Assembly: GCA_934454115.1 (NCBI GenBank)
Contig: CAKSFQ010000001.1
Coordinates: forward strand, 186,001-250,000
Direction: 5' to 3'
Source: an uncultured Clostridia bacterium
Lineage (GTDB): Bacteria > Bacillota > Clostridia > Monoglobales > Monoglobaceae
Length of the DNA stretch: 64,000 bases
Shown one piece after another: positions 44,946 to 53,085 of this stretch; the first letter of the stretch is position 1; the number at the start of each line of letters is the position of its first letter. A model generated the notes under the pieces. The model searched no databases, was not told the DNA's origin, and worked only from the letters and a program-made list of their open reading frames with translations. A program made the position numbers and the translations under genes.

Positions 44946-45617
44946 TTACCGCTTCAACATCTGGGCAAGATGGGTGATTTTCTCTACCGTCTCGCCAAGC
45001 GTCATCGCCGTGCTGTCCACCAGTACGCTGTCTTGTGCCGGTTTGAGCGGTGCAAAATCTCTGCCGGAATCGTTCTTATCCCGAAATGACATATCTTCTG
45101 TGACCGCGTCCAGCGTGGTCGCAACACCCTTTTCGCTCAATTCCGCGTAGCGGCGCCGCGCACGTTCCGGAAGGTCGGCCGTCAGAAAAATCTTCAGTTG
45201 AGCGTCCGGCAAGACATAGGTGCCGATATCCCGTCCGTCCATGATGACATTACTCTGCTGCGCCAGTTTTCGCTGCAGTTCCACCAGCTTCAGCCGCACC
45301 GCCGGAATCACGGCGACATGCGATGCCGCAACTGAAATTTCCGGAAGGCGGATTTCCTCCGAAATATCCTCCCCGTTCAAATAAACACGCTGACCGCGCG
45401 CATCATGAGAAATCGAAACCTCGATTTCATCTAAAATGGCGGAGACCGCCGCCGCGTCCGTTGTGTCGATGCCGCGGCGATGTGCCGCAACCCCGATTGC
45501 CCGGTACATTGCGCCGGTGTCAATGTAGACAAATCCCAGCGTTTTTGCTACCGACCTCGCGATGGTACTCTTTCCGGCGCCTGCCGGCCCGTCAATTGCA
45601 ATTTTTAGCGTTTCCAT
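44946..45617 (-). CDS. cmk: Cytidylate kinase
   Basis: A 223-residue (d)CMP kinase. The P-loop is DGPAGAGKSTIARSVA. Other motifs: YIDTGAMYRAIG, GRDIGTYVLPDA (CMP binding) and the lid RARRRYAELSEKG. It phosphorylates CMP and dCMP. The ATG at 45617 follows GGAGG by 6 bases; the gene starts within the last 26 bases of the CobK-like gene, so translation is coupled. Confidence 0.95.
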   Translation of the reverse strand: METLKIAIDGPAGAGKSTIARSVAKTLGFVYIDTGAMYRAIGVAAHRRGIDTTDAAAVSAILDEIEVSISHDARGQRVYLNGEDISEEIRLPEISVAASHVAVIPAVRLKLVELQRKLAQQSNVIMDGRDIGTYVLPDAQLKIFLTADLPERARRRYAELSEKGVATTLDAVTEDMSFRDKNDSGRDFAPLKPAQDSVLVDSTAMTLGETVEKITHLAQMLKR

Positions 45618-46389
45618 TTTCACCCTCCGCATTTTTCTTTTGGATCCACTGCCGCACCAGCTCCATCGCCGCCGCGTCCGACTGTGCCGTCATGGTATAT
45701 TCCAGACCCATATTGTGTGTAATCACGATCGGCAGTTTTAGCTTTTTTGCTGCCGCAAGCTTATCGTCAATGCCGCAGCTACCGTCACAAACCAACATCG
45801 TTGCCCCAATTCTCTCCGCTGCAGCGCAAACAGCATCAACGCCCTCTAATAATTCCAGCTCCATCACATTCATCAGCGGAATCCCGTATTCCATCGCAAG
45901 CTCTACATCAAAGCTGACGCCGCGCAGAATCGGGGTATACAAATTTTCCGTCTCATGCACACGCGCAGCAAGCGCACGCGCCGTTTCCGGCGCGGTGTAG
46001 AGCAAAATGTTGCCGATCCGCTGACTGATCTTCTTGGCTGCCTCCGCATAGGACGGTGTAAAGAACGCCCTTACATACTCGATATGGCTTTTTGGCATAT
46101 GCAACCGTTTTACATAGGGGATTTTACATTCTCTGCATGCCGCCATGGCTGCTTTTGACAACGATCGATCCCCATACGCAACCAAATCCACCACGCCGCG
46201 CACCGACTCGCTGTGCAAAACACCTTCCACGGCTCTGCGGTCAAGCCTACCGACTATCGTATTGCCTCTACCGTAGTTTCCGGCCTCCAAAAAGCTGGAA
46301 AACACGCACAGATGCGCGATTTTTTCCGATTCCAGCGCCTTTGCAAACTGCTTTGCCTCATTGCCGCCGCCGGCTAATATGAGGATCAT
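45592..46389 (-). CDS. CobK/CbiJ-like (precorrin-6A reductase family) protein
   Basis: A 265-residue protein resembling precorrin-6A reductase: N-terminal ILILAGGGNEAKQFA, a central region ending KIPYVKRLHMPKSH, and a second half with ILLYTAPETARAL. The family usually carries an HPYA-type motif after VVDATH; here the matching place reads VVDLVAYGDRSLS, so the active-site region differs. No other cobalamin gene is in the window, which makes a different or moonlighting function possible. It overlaps the zinc-ribbon gene by 4 bases (ATGA) and cmk by 26, so it is inside a housekeeping operon. Confidence 0.65.
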   Translation of the reverse strand: MILILAGGGNEAKQFAKALESEKIAHLCVFSSFLEAGNYGRGNTIVGRLDRRAVEGVLHSESVRGVVDLVAYGDRSLSKAAMAACRECKIPYVKRLHMPKSHIEYVRAFFTPSYAEAAKKISQRIGNILLYTAPETARALAARVHETENLYTPILRGVSFDVELAMEYGIPLMNVMELELLEGVDAVCAAAERIGATMLVCDGSCGIDDKLAAAKKLKLPIVITHNMGLEYTMTAQSDAAAMELVRQWIQKKNAEGENGNAKNCN

Positions 46390-46829
46390 TGCTCCTCTCC
46401 GTTTGCAGCGTCAGCCGCATTTTCCCCCGGTTCGGTGTGCGCATTCTCTGCATGCACTTCGCCCTCTACCGTCTCGGCAAGCTCCGTTCCGCAATCCGGG
46501 CAATAGTTTAACCCGACGTCACAAAAACGGCCGCAGGACGGGCAGTAAATCCCATTTTTATGATTTCTTACATGCGCTTCCTTTGCTCTTAAAGAAGCAA
46601 TTTTGGCGAGCTTTGCCTCTAAAATTTCAAACTTAATTTGGATATCCTCCGGCAGATCCGCACTATCTTTTAACTGCTCATACGCGCTCTTTCCGATTTC
46701 GGTATACAATTTTTTTACGTCCTGATTTAAATCATAGACGCTGTACTTGATTTTTGAGATCTCCTTCAGCTCGTTTGCTGCCTTTGCGGCACGTGCCACC
46801 GTCTTTTCCACATGATTCATAAATTCCAT
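46386..46829 (-). CDS. Small helical protein with C-terminal zinc ribbon, unknown function
   Basis: A 147-residue soluble protein. Residues 1-95 are predicted helical with heptad-like spacing, probably a coiled coil. Residues about 96-115 form a zinc ribbon CPSCGRFCDVGLNYCPDCG, followed by an acidic, low-complexity tail rich in Glu, Ala and Asn. Such coiled-coil/zinc-ribbon proteins are widespread and uncharacterised. The ATG at 46829 follows GGAGG by 8 bases. It sits 26 bases downstream of ychF and is coupled to the CobK-like gene. Confidence 0.75.
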   Translation of the reverse strand: MEFMNHVEKTVARAAKAANELKEISKIKYSVYDLNQDVKKLYTEIGKSAYEQLKDSADLPEDIQIKFEILEAKLAKIASLRAKEAHVRNHKNGIYCPSCGRFCDVGLNYCPDCGTELAETVEGEVHAENAHTEPGENAADAANGEEQ

Positions 46830-46855
46830 GGCCAAATCCTCCCATTAAAATAAAT

Positions 46856-47953
46856 TTATACATTGAAACGGAACAAGACAATATCTCCGTCTTTCATGAC
46901 ATATTCTTTCCCCTCGGACCGAATCAATCCCTTTTCCTTTGCTGCGTTCATGCTGCCGCAGGCCATGAGGTCGTCAAACGCGACAACCTCGGCACGGATA
47001 AATCCGCGTTCAAAATCGGTATGAATCTTTCCTGCCGCTTGCGGCGCTTTTGTTCCCTCCGTGATTGTCCAGGCACGCACCTCCGGCTTTCCGGCCGTCA
47101 AATAGCTGATAAGTCCAAGCAGCCTATAACTTGCTTTGATCAGCTTATCAAGCCCGGACTCCTTAACACCCAGCTCTTCTAAGAACATTTCCTTTTCTTC
47201 TTTTTCCAGCGCCGCGATTTCCTCCTCGATTCTGGCCGAAATCACCATCACCTCGGAATGCTCCGTCTTGGCAAATTCGCGTATTTTTGCCACATACGGG
47301 TTCTCTGTCTCGGCGCTGCTGTAATCGTCCTCCGCCACATTGGCAGCGTAAATCACCGGCTTTAACGTCAGCAGCGCAACATCGGAGAGCATCTCACGCT
47401 CTTCTTCCGTCATCTCCATGCTGCGTGCGGTTTTGCCGCTTTCCAAGACATCATGCAGCCGCTCAAAAAACGCAAGCTCCCCCTGAAACTTTTTATCGCC
47501 ACCCTTTAATGCCTTTCGGGTTTTGTCGATACGGCGATCTAAAATCTCAAGATCGGACAAAATCAATTCCAGGTTAATCGTCTCAATATCGCGCAGCGGA
47601 TCCACACTGCCCTCCACGTGGATGATGTTGGGATCGTCAAATGCCCTTACCACGTGCACAATCGCGTCCACCTCACGAATGTTGGATAAAAACTTGTTAC
47701 CAAGTCCCTCGCCGCGGCTCGCGCCCTTTACCAATCCGGCGATATCCACAAACTCAATCGTCGCATAGGTAACCTTATCCGGCTGATGCATCTTCACCAG
47801 GGCATCAACACGATAATCCGGCACCAAAACCGTACCGACATTCGGCTCAATCGTGCAAAACGGATAGTTCGCCGATTCTGCGCCTGCCTGCGTGATCGCA
47901 TTAAAGAGCGTACTTTTTCCTACATTCGGAAGTCCCACGATACCTAATTTCAT
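46856..47953 (-). CDS. ychF: Redox-regulated ATPase YchF (Obg family)
   Basis: A 365-residue OLA1/YchF protein, exactly the usual length. G1 is [15 protein letters not shown], the switch region [17 protein letters not shown]; the NKxD motif is replaced, as in all YchF, giving ATP preference. A coiled-coil insertion and the C-terminal TGS domain ([15 protein letters not shown] to the end) follow. It binds ribosomes and ATP. ATG at 47953 (MKLGIVG) has AAGGAG 13 bases upstream. A consensus promoter lies at 48011-48039. Confidence 0.95.
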   Translation of the reverse strand: MKLGIVGLPNVGKSTLFNAITQAGAESANYPFCTIEPNVGTVLVPDYRVDALVKMHQPDKVTYATIEFVDIAGLVKGASRGEGLGNKFLSNIREVDAIVHVVRAFDDPNIIHVEGSVDPLRDIETINLELILSDLEILDRRIDKTRKALKGGDKKFQGELAFFERLHDVLESGKTARSMEMTEEEREMLSDVALLTLKPVIYAANVAEDDYSSAETENPYVAKIREFAKTEHSEVMVISARIEEEIAALEKEEKEMFLEELGVKESGLDKLIKASYRLLGLISYLTAGKPEVRAWTITEGTKAPQAAGKIHTDFERGFIRAEVVAFDDLMACGSMNAAKEKGLIRSEGKEYVMKDGDIVLFRFNV

Positions 47954-48010
47954 TCTATAATCACATCTCCTTGGTTGATCGGTCTTAAAGCAGTAAACAA
48001 AATATTTATT

Positions 48011-48039
48011 ATTATAACGTAATATCCGAGAAAAGTCAA
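48011..48039 (-). promoter_or_regulatory. Predicted promoter of the ychF operon
   Basis: Minus strand TTGACT (48039-48034), 17 bases, TATAAT (48016-48011). It probably drives ychF through ispH-S1. Confidence 0.75.
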
Positions 48040-48054
48040 TGCACCGTATCAACT

Positions 48055-48101
48055 TTTCCGACAGTCTGAGCTATATGGCAGAGCATGCTCTGCCATATAG
48101 C
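48055..48101. repeat. Repeat family remnant F: single border joined to a perfect 32-bp palindrome
   Basis: TTTTCCGACAGTCTGAG (about 48055-48070) is the reverse complement of the left border found in copies A and B. It runs directly into the palindrome GCTATATGGCAGAGCA plus its exact complement (48070-48101). No element body follows. It lies between the ychF promoter and the MGMT-family gene. The palindrome can serve as a terminator for the MGMT gene. Confidence 0.7.
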
Positions 48102-48147
48102 TTTCTTCATGTCTGTAACCCCATGCCACGCTAAAAAAGTGTGAATT

Positions 48148-48468
48148 TCACGGCTGCATGTCCTCGCTCGTCGCGGCATATTTTACAAGATCGATCCGAC
48201 CGTCTGATTCAAAGACGATTCCCTCTTCCTCCAAAAGCTGCCTTTGGATTTCCTCGCCGCCGAACGCAAACGCCGGCGCAAGCCGCCCCTCGCGGTTTAC
48301 CACGCGGTGACACGGAATGATAAAGGGCCTCGGATTATGGTGCAGCGCGTAGCCGACCACCCTTGCCATACGTGGATTGCCGGCCAAAAGCGCCACTTGG
48401 CCGTAGGTTGCCACCCTGCCCCTTGGAATTTTTTGCACCACCTCATATATTTTATCAAATGTATTCAT
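48148..48468 (-). CDS. MGMT-family DNA-binding methyltransferase domain protein
   Basis: A 106-residue protein equal to the C-terminal domain of O6-methylguanine-DNA methyltransferase. The helix-turn-helix GRVATYGQVALLAG and arginine finger region ARVVGYALHHNP are followed by the active-site IPCHRVV with the cysteine intact. Alkyltransferase-like (Atl) proteins of similar size lack this cysteine, so this one could be catalytic or act as a lesion sensor. It follows the AraC gene by 13 bases on the same strand. AGGATAAG lies just before the ATG. Confidence 0.85.
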   Translation of the reverse strand: MNTFDKIYEVVQKIPRGRVATYGQVALLAGNPRMARVVGYALHHNPRPFIIPCHRVVNREGRLAPAFAFGGEEIQRQLLEEEGIVFESDGRIDLVKYAATSEDMQP

Positions 48469-48481
48469 TTTTCTTATCCTT

Positions 48482-49342
48482 TCATCGGCTCTCCGGCTGC
48501 GCCTTGCGGTAATCCCCCGGCGTCATGCCCGTTTTCTTTTTAAAAAACAGATTAAAATAGTATTCGCTGGAAAACCCCAGCGCCTCGCTGATCTTTTTTA
48601 AACTGTCGTCCCCCTCGCTGAGCAGCTTTTGCGCCTGTGCGATTTTGACATCGTGAATGTAAGAAAGCAGCGTTTTTCCTTCATACTTTTTAAAAATTCT
48701 GCCCAGCTGCTTCTCGCTGATGTGGCACGCCGCTGCGACCTCCTTCGCCTTAATAAATGCGCCGCTGCGCGCCGCAATCAACCGCTTGGCAATCGCCAGC
48801 CGTCCGTCCGCCTCGCGGTTTTGCGCTGTATTGCCGTCCTCGTTTTTACATGTCCCGGCAATCAGGCACATCAGTTCAAAAACACGGTTTTTAATCAGTT
48901 GCGGTGTATAAAAATTATTTTCGGCGCACTGCCTTTCCATAAAGCGGATCGTTTCTTTCATCGCAGCATTCATGGCGGCCTTTTTGCCGCCGCGCCTCTC
49001 CAAAAGCCGGTTGATGACGTCCCCGGTGCAGGACGCACCGACCGAAAGCTTGACAAAGTCATCGCTATACCCGACCACGCTGTGCCTTTGTCCCGGTGCA
49101 ATCACCATATACTGATTGGAGCACACCATCCTTGTTTGATTTTCGATGCGGTAGCTGATTCTTCCGCGCAGCACAAAGTGAAGTTCAAAAAAATTGTGGT
49201 AATGTGCCCTTGGAGTAATCACGTATTCATTGGTGTGGTTTTTTACCAGCTTAAGCCAAACGATGCGCGCCGCGCCGCCGCCGGAACCGCTGCCGCGAAA
49301 AGCCATGCGGTTGATCCGAAGCAGCCCGTCCCAATCCGACAT
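48482..49342 (-). CDS. AraC-family transcriptional regulator
   Basis: A 286-residue regulator with an N-terminal cupin-like sensing domain (HYHNFFELHFVLRGRISYRI and VIAPGQRHSVVG) and a C-terminal double helix-turn-helix (about 185-285: HISEKQLGRIFKKYEGKTLLSYIHDVKI, and SEALGFSSEYYFNLFFKKKTGMTPGDYR). It probably responds to a sugar and controls the accessory catabolic genes nearby. The ATG at 49342 follows AAGGAG by 7 bases. The frame remains open upstream only because the promoter region contains a duplicated 36-bp segment; that part is not coding. Confidence 0.9.
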   Translation of the reverse strand: MSDWDGLLRINRMAFRGSGSGGGAARIVWLKLVKNHTNEYVITPRAHYHNFFELHFVLRGRISYRIENQTRMVCSNQYMVIAPGQRHSVVGYSDDFVKLSVGASCTGDVINRLLERRGGKKAAMNAAMKETIRFMERQCAENNFYTPQLIKNRVFELMCLIAGTCKNEDGNTAQNREADGRLAIAKRLIAARSGAFIKAKEVAAACHISEKQLGRIFKKYEGKTLLSYIHDVKIAQAQKLLSEGDDSLKKISEALGFSSEYYFNLFFKKKTGMTPGDYRKAQPESR

Positions 49343-49380
49343 AAAATCACTCCTTTTCCGTTTTCGGGCTGCACGCCCGA

Positions 49381-49533
49381 AATCAACATTATCTGCATCC
49401 ATTATAACATACGGACAAGCCGCAAATCGGATTGAGACTGTCGATAACTCCATTTGCGGCAATGAAATTTTTCGCAAATTTGGACATGTACATCCAGAAT
49501 CAACACTATCTGCATCCATTATAACATACGGAC
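49381..49533. repeat. 36-bp direct repeats carrying duplicated -10 regions ahead of the AraC gene, with repeat-family remnant E between them
   Basis: Copies at 49381-49416 and 49498-49533 differ at one base. Each contains ATTATA, which on the minus strand is TATAAT. Between them (about 49431-49487) are GAGACTGTCGATAA and GCGGCAATGAAATTTTTCGC, matching border and arm sequences of the intergenic repeat family. Each direct repeat is preceded on the plus strand by a short hairpin (CGGGC/GCCCG and TGGA/TCCA). Confidence 0.8.
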
Positions 49534-49545
49534 TTTTGGTGTCAA
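49518..49545 (-). promoter_or_regulatory. Predicted promoter of the AraC gene
   Basis: Minus strand TTGACA (49545-49540), 16 bases, TATAAT (49523-49518). The proximal duplicate -10 box (near 49401-49406) lacks a comparable -35 sequence. Confidence 0.65.
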
Positions 49546-49588
49546 GACAAAATGTCCATATTTTATAAAATATTGTCTGCATTTTCTA

Positions 49589-49617
49589 TTGTCTCGCACA
49601 GGGCGTTATGATACCAT
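49589..49617 (+). promoter_or_regulatory. Possible promoter of the DHDPS-like gene
   Basis: TTGTCT (49589-49594), 17 bases, TACCAT (49612-49617), about 49 bases before the ATG and divergent from the AraC gene. Confidence 0.45.
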
Positions 49618-49665
49618 GAAACAAGAATAAAAATAGCCGCTGCGGGCGGCGGAACGGAGCGTATT

Positions 49666-50607
49666 ATGAATCATCAAACCGGTGCTTATCCCACCATGAT
49701 TACCCCCTATCACCCCGACGGCTCGGTCGATTTTGACACCGTAAAACGCTATGTAAAATGGTACCACGACAAAGGCTGCGCCGGCATCTTTGCCATCTGC
49801 CAGTCGAGCGAAATCGTGTATCTTTCGGTCGAGGAACGGATCGCGATCAATAAAACCGTATACGAGACCGCCGCAGAAATCGCAAAAGACGGCGGCCGCA
49901 GAATGACGATTGTCTCCTCCGGGCATGTGGCCGACCGTTTGGAGGATCAGGCGGCGGAGCTGAACCAAATCATAAAAAGCGGTACCGACGCGCTGATTTT
50001 GATTACCAACCGCCTTGACCCCAACAATGAGGGTGACGATGTATGGATCAAAAACGCCGAAAAGCTGTTGTCCATGCTGCCCTCTGACATTCCGCTGGGA
50101 CTGTATGAGTGTCCGCTGCCCTACAAGCGCCTGGTAACGCCAAGAATTTTAAGATGGTGCCTTTCGACAGGGCGGTTTTATTACATGAAGGACACCTGCT
50201 GCGACGCACAGACGATCAAAGAGCGGCTTGCAATCTTAGACGGCAGCTATTTTAAACTGTATAACGCAAACTGCCAGACGCTGCTCTCCTCGCTCAAAGA
50301 CGGCGGCGCCGGGTACTGCGGCATTATGGCGAACTTCCACCCGGAGCTGTACGTATGGCTGTGCGAAAACTATCAAAAGCAGCCGGAAAAGGCGGCGTTT
50401 GTGCAGTCGCTGATCGGCACGGTCGGGTTTACCGAGGTGGGGCTGCCCTATCCGCTGACGGCAAAGTATCACATGAACCTTTGCGGCATCAAGACGGAAA
50501 ACATTGCCCGAAACCGCAAATCGGAGGAACTCACCGCGTATGTCAAGGACTGCACACGGCAGATGCAGCTGCTCTGCGATACCGTTTACCAAAACATCAT
50601 AAAATAG
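49666..50607 (+). CDS. Dihydrodipicolinate synthase/N-acetylneuraminate lyase family aldolase
   Basis: A 313-residue TIM-barrel class I aldolase. The Schiff-base lysine is in YYMKDTCCD and the catalytic Tyr in LYECPLPYKRL. The first glycine-rich loop, normally GTTGE, reads CQSSEIVYLS, so this is not a true DapA. Members of this group cleave or form 2-keto-3-deoxy sugar acids or sialic-acid-like compounds. It is divergent from the AraC regulator and convergent with an operon holding a sialidase-like protein and a dgoK remnant, which fits a role in breaking down a 2-keto-3-deoxy acid. GGAG lies before the ATG. Confidence 0.82.
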   Translation: MNHQTGAYPTMITPYHPDGSVDFDTVKRYVKWYHDKGCAGIFAICQSSEIVYLSVEERIAINKTVYETAAEIAKDGGRRMTIVSSGHVADRLEDQAAELNQIIKSGTDALILITNRLDPNNEGDDVWIKNAEKLLSMLPSDIPLGLYECPLPYKRLVTPRILRWCLSTGRFYYMKDTCCDAQTIKERLAILDGSYFKLYNANCQTLLSSLKDGGAGYCGIMANFHPELYVWLCENYQKQPEKAAFVQSLIGTVGFTEVGLPYPLTAKYHMNLCGIKTENIARNRKSEELTAYVKDCTRQMQLLCDTVYQNIIK

Positions 50608-50610
50608 CAA

Positions 50611-50634
50611 CAAGGAGGGGATCACCCCTCCTTG
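50611..50634 (+). terminator. Hairpin after the DHDPS-like gene
   Basis: Perfect 10-bp stem CAAGGAGGGG/CCCCTCCTTG with loop ATCA, three bases after the stop codon and directly abutting repeat copy C. Confidence 0.7.
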
Positions 50635-50923
50635 ACTGTTGATAAACCCTTTTTGCGAAAAATTTCGTTTTGATCTAATCGCCGTCCCCTGCTTAGCCAT
50701 TGCTCCTCTCGGCTCTCGCCTCGGTCAGCGATGGGCGACTGCCACAGGCAGTCATCGCCGCGGCGGCGCGGCAATGAAATTTTTCGCCGATTTTATGCCG
50801 TTTTCGGCAAGATATTGCGACATTGCTGCTGCGGCTTGGAAAGCATATACAGGGTATCCCGACCTTCGTCAAGGCGCGTACCGGCAAGATATATCGCGTC
50901 CTTTAAAATGGTATTTTCGACAG
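50635..50923. repeat. Intergenic repeat family, copy C (inverted orientation), ending inside dgoK
   Basis: It fills the 295-base gap after the DHDPS-like gene. Relative to copies A and B it is reversed: it starts GTTGATAAACC, then GCGAAAAATTTCGTT, GGCAATGAAATTTTTCGCC and GGCAAGATATTGC, and ends ATTTTCGACAG at 50923. The GC-rich inner hairpin GACTGCC/GGCAGTC (here near 50739-50756) is shared with copy A. The TTTCCAAGCCGCAGC segment is shared with copy B. Beyond 50923 the sequence is dgoK-derived. Confidence 0.85.
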
Positions 50924-51175
50924 GGCGGCGATCATCTCGCCGGTCAGCATGGTGGTAAAATCCACAATCCGCCCGGCGCCATCCACGTGAATCAGCTTGG
51001 AATGCGACCCCGGCAGCACATAAACGGCTGCGCTCTCCAAATGCTCCATCAGTCCGATCAGCTCGGTTTCCTCGCCGCGCATCATATCGGCGTCCGCAAT
51101 CGTCTCTCCCTCCGTTTTCACCCCCGGGACAATGACAACAATCTTTTCTTCTTCGATGGTTTTGACGAGATCCAT
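50903..51175 (-). pseudogene. dgoK: 2-dehydro-3-deoxygalactonokinase fragment, truncated by repeat copy C
   Basis: A 90-codon remnant matching the middle of DgoK: VPGVKT, DMMRGEETE and VLPGSHSKLIHVDGAGRIVDF followed by MLTGEMI. A complete kinase has about 300 residues; the N-terminal ATP-binding part and the C-terminal half are missing. The last few codons (LSKIPF) are read from the end of the repeat element, which marks the break point. The intact enzyme phosphorylates 2-keto-3-deoxygalactonate. It is the last item of the operon that begins with the xylanase gene. Confidence 0.8.
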
Positions 51176-51273
51176 TTTCTTCGCTCCTATCTTTGATACG
51201 CTCTGTCGTTACCCGTCAAAAGGGGCATTTCAGCCCGTCCAATACACAAAATTTCGGTTCACGTTTTCGAGTC

Positions 51274-53016
51274 CTACAGGGCGCGGTAGCTGATTTTGCC
51301 GATCAGGCTGCCAAACACATCGTTTTCCTTTGCGGCGGACTGCATATGCAGATAGCAAAGGCCGTTCGGGTGGTCGGTATGGTGCATCGAAAAGGTCAGA
51401 TCCAGAAAATCCGCCGCTGTCACGCGCACCGTATTTTTTTCGCAGTCAAAGGTGAGGGTCAGGTCGGTATACACGCTGTCCTCCCGCATCATGTCCGCGC
51501 GCACCACAAAGCTGAAATCCGCAAAATATTCCACCGAGTCATCGGTCGGATTCATCCAATGATCGAGCAGCGACAGGCGCAAGCCCTCGCCGCGCACCGA
51601 AAGCCTTAGATCGATTCTGCCGCGCTTTGCGATCGGGAAGTTCCAGACCGCGCCGCTCTTGTGATTGAGCAGACGCGCATCGTCCATCGAGGCAAGGTGG
51701 AGCGCCTCGCGGCCGTCATCCTCCGGGCTTGGCACAAGCAGCGCGGAACTTATGCGGTTATAGGCGCAGTGCCCTGCATGGGAGAGCGGATTCTCCGCCG
51801 TGCCGCGGTAACCGCCGAGCACGCTTTTGACGTACGTCTGGGTCGAAAGCGCGCGCATGCCGTGGATAAAATCCTCACTCCGCGCGGTCTCGTAGAGCCA
51901 GCCAATATCAAAGATTGCGATCTTTCGGCAAAGCGCGTGCTGCCCGTAGGCGATCAGCGCCTTTCCAAACGGAAGTTCTAACGCCTCAAACTGGTGTACG
52001 CTTTTGTCGCGGCTGCTTTCCGGACCGCCGGCAGAACGAAAATCCGCATCATTGCGCAGGGGATTTAAAGCAAGTTCGCGAAAACCGATCCAGGTCTTGC
52101 CGTCATCCTCAGAGATGGCGACATGGTTGACATCGCGGTTGGTAAACACATCCTCCCACACGCCGTCTGCACCGGCAAGCTCCGGCATCAGCTTGGTATT
52201 ACACCAAAAGAAAAGCAGCCGCCCGTCAGAGAGCCGCTTTAAATGCGGCATTGTCCCGGTGGAATGGAAACAGGATTTTTCCGGCGCGGTCCATGTATCG
52301 CCGCCGTCACCGGAATAACAAACATAGTGATAGTCCTCAGCGGTGCGTGTTATCATCATCAAGGCGCCGTCCGCAAGCTCAGCGAGGGTGTTTTCTCTGG
52401 TGTTTTGCTGCCAACGCTCCCCTTTGTCCGGCCACAGAGCATGGTGCAGCGCGATTCCCTCGGTCGGGACAGTTTTCCAGCTTTCGCCGCCGTCGTCTGA
52501 GATACAAAGGACGTTAAAAAACGCGCTCTCGTGGATTTTAGGGCGTGTCTCGCAGCAGGGTACCAGGATGCGCCGGCGGCTGCGCATAAAAAACGGTAGC
52601 TTAAAATCCACATAATGCCGATCGCTCACCAAAACCTCTTTGGGGTTGGTATCGTCCGGCGATGTGCCGATTCTTGCGACCGTGCCGCGTCCCTCCTCAC
52701 TTTTTAAGGCGAGATACTGCCGCGTCCACGGGATCTCGGCAGATGCGCCGAGTGTGCCCGGATCGTTGATCAGATGCCGTTTCCAGGAAAGTCCGGCGTC
52801 ACACGATTCGAGATAGCAACGCGCGGGGGATTTTTCAAACACGCTCTTTGGGCGGTAATGTCCGTAAAAGCGGATTCTGCCGTCCGGCAGCACGCAAAGG
52901 CTGCGAAACGCGTCCTCGTCCGGCGCCGCGACAACCGTGGGTTCGTAGATATCGGATAGCTGCCTGATTTCATCACTGCCCAGCCGCTGCTCCATTTCTT
53001 TTAAATAAGCAAACAT
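51274..53016 (-). CDS. Sialidase-like (BNR/Asp-box) beta-propeller protein
   Basis: A 580-residue protein without a signal peptide, so probably cytoplasmic. Asp-box motifs are seen at ESCDAGLSWK, ISDDGGESWK, YSGDGGDTWT and ISEDDGKTWIG, spaced as in six-bladed sialidase propellers. The C-terminal 150 residues look like a separate beta-rich domain. Similar proteins in sugar-acid clusters are annotated as exo-alpha-sialidase, but family membership does not prove sialic acid as substrate; other lyase or hydrolase activities are possible. GGAGG precedes the ATG. It sits between the MFS transporter and the dgoK remnant. Confidence 0.8.
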   Translation of the reverse strand: MFAYLKEMEQRLGSDEIRQLSDIYEPTVVAAPDEDAFRSLCVLPDGRIRFYGHYRPKSVFEKSPARCYLESCDAGLSWKRHLINDPGTLGASAEIPWTRQYLALKSEEGRGTVARIGTSPDDTNPKEVLVSDRHYVDFKLPFFMRSRRRILVPCCETRPKIHESAFFNVLCISDDGGESWKTVPTEGIALHHALWPDKGERWQQNTRENTLAELADGALMMITRTAEDYHYVCYSGDGGDTWTAPEKSCFHSTGTMPHLKRLSDGRLLFFWCNTKLMPELAGADGVWEDVFTNRDVNHVAISEDDGKTWIGFRELALNPLRNDADFRSAGGPESSRDKSVHQFEALELPFGKALIAYGQHALCRKIAIFDIGWLYETARSEDFIHGMRALSTQTYVKSVLGGYRGTAENPLSHAGHCAYNRISSALLVPSPEDDGREALHLASMDDARLLNHKSGAVWNFPIAKRGRIDLRLSVRGEGLRLSLLDHWMNPTDDSVEYFADFSFVVRADMMREDSVYTDLTLTFDCEKNTVRVTAADFLDLTFSMHHTDHPNGLCYLHMQSAAKENDVFGSLIGKISYRAL

Positions 53017-53085
53017 GATTACATTCCTCCGAATTTTGACGAGGTTTGTGAGAACCCTTTATGGAGGCCATTTTTTAGAAAAGAT

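Noticed and set aside
48148..48468. Atl (alkyltransferase-like, catalytically dead) protein
   Set aside because: The active-site cysteine in IPCHRVV is present, whereas Atl proteins replace it; I therefore call it MGMT-family without asserting activity.
49343..49582. N-terminal extension of the AraC protein with repeated peptide YVIMDAD
   Set aside because: The repeated peptide is produced by the 36-bp DNA direct repeats that contain the promoter; the ATG at 49342 has a good ribosome binding site and fits the family length.
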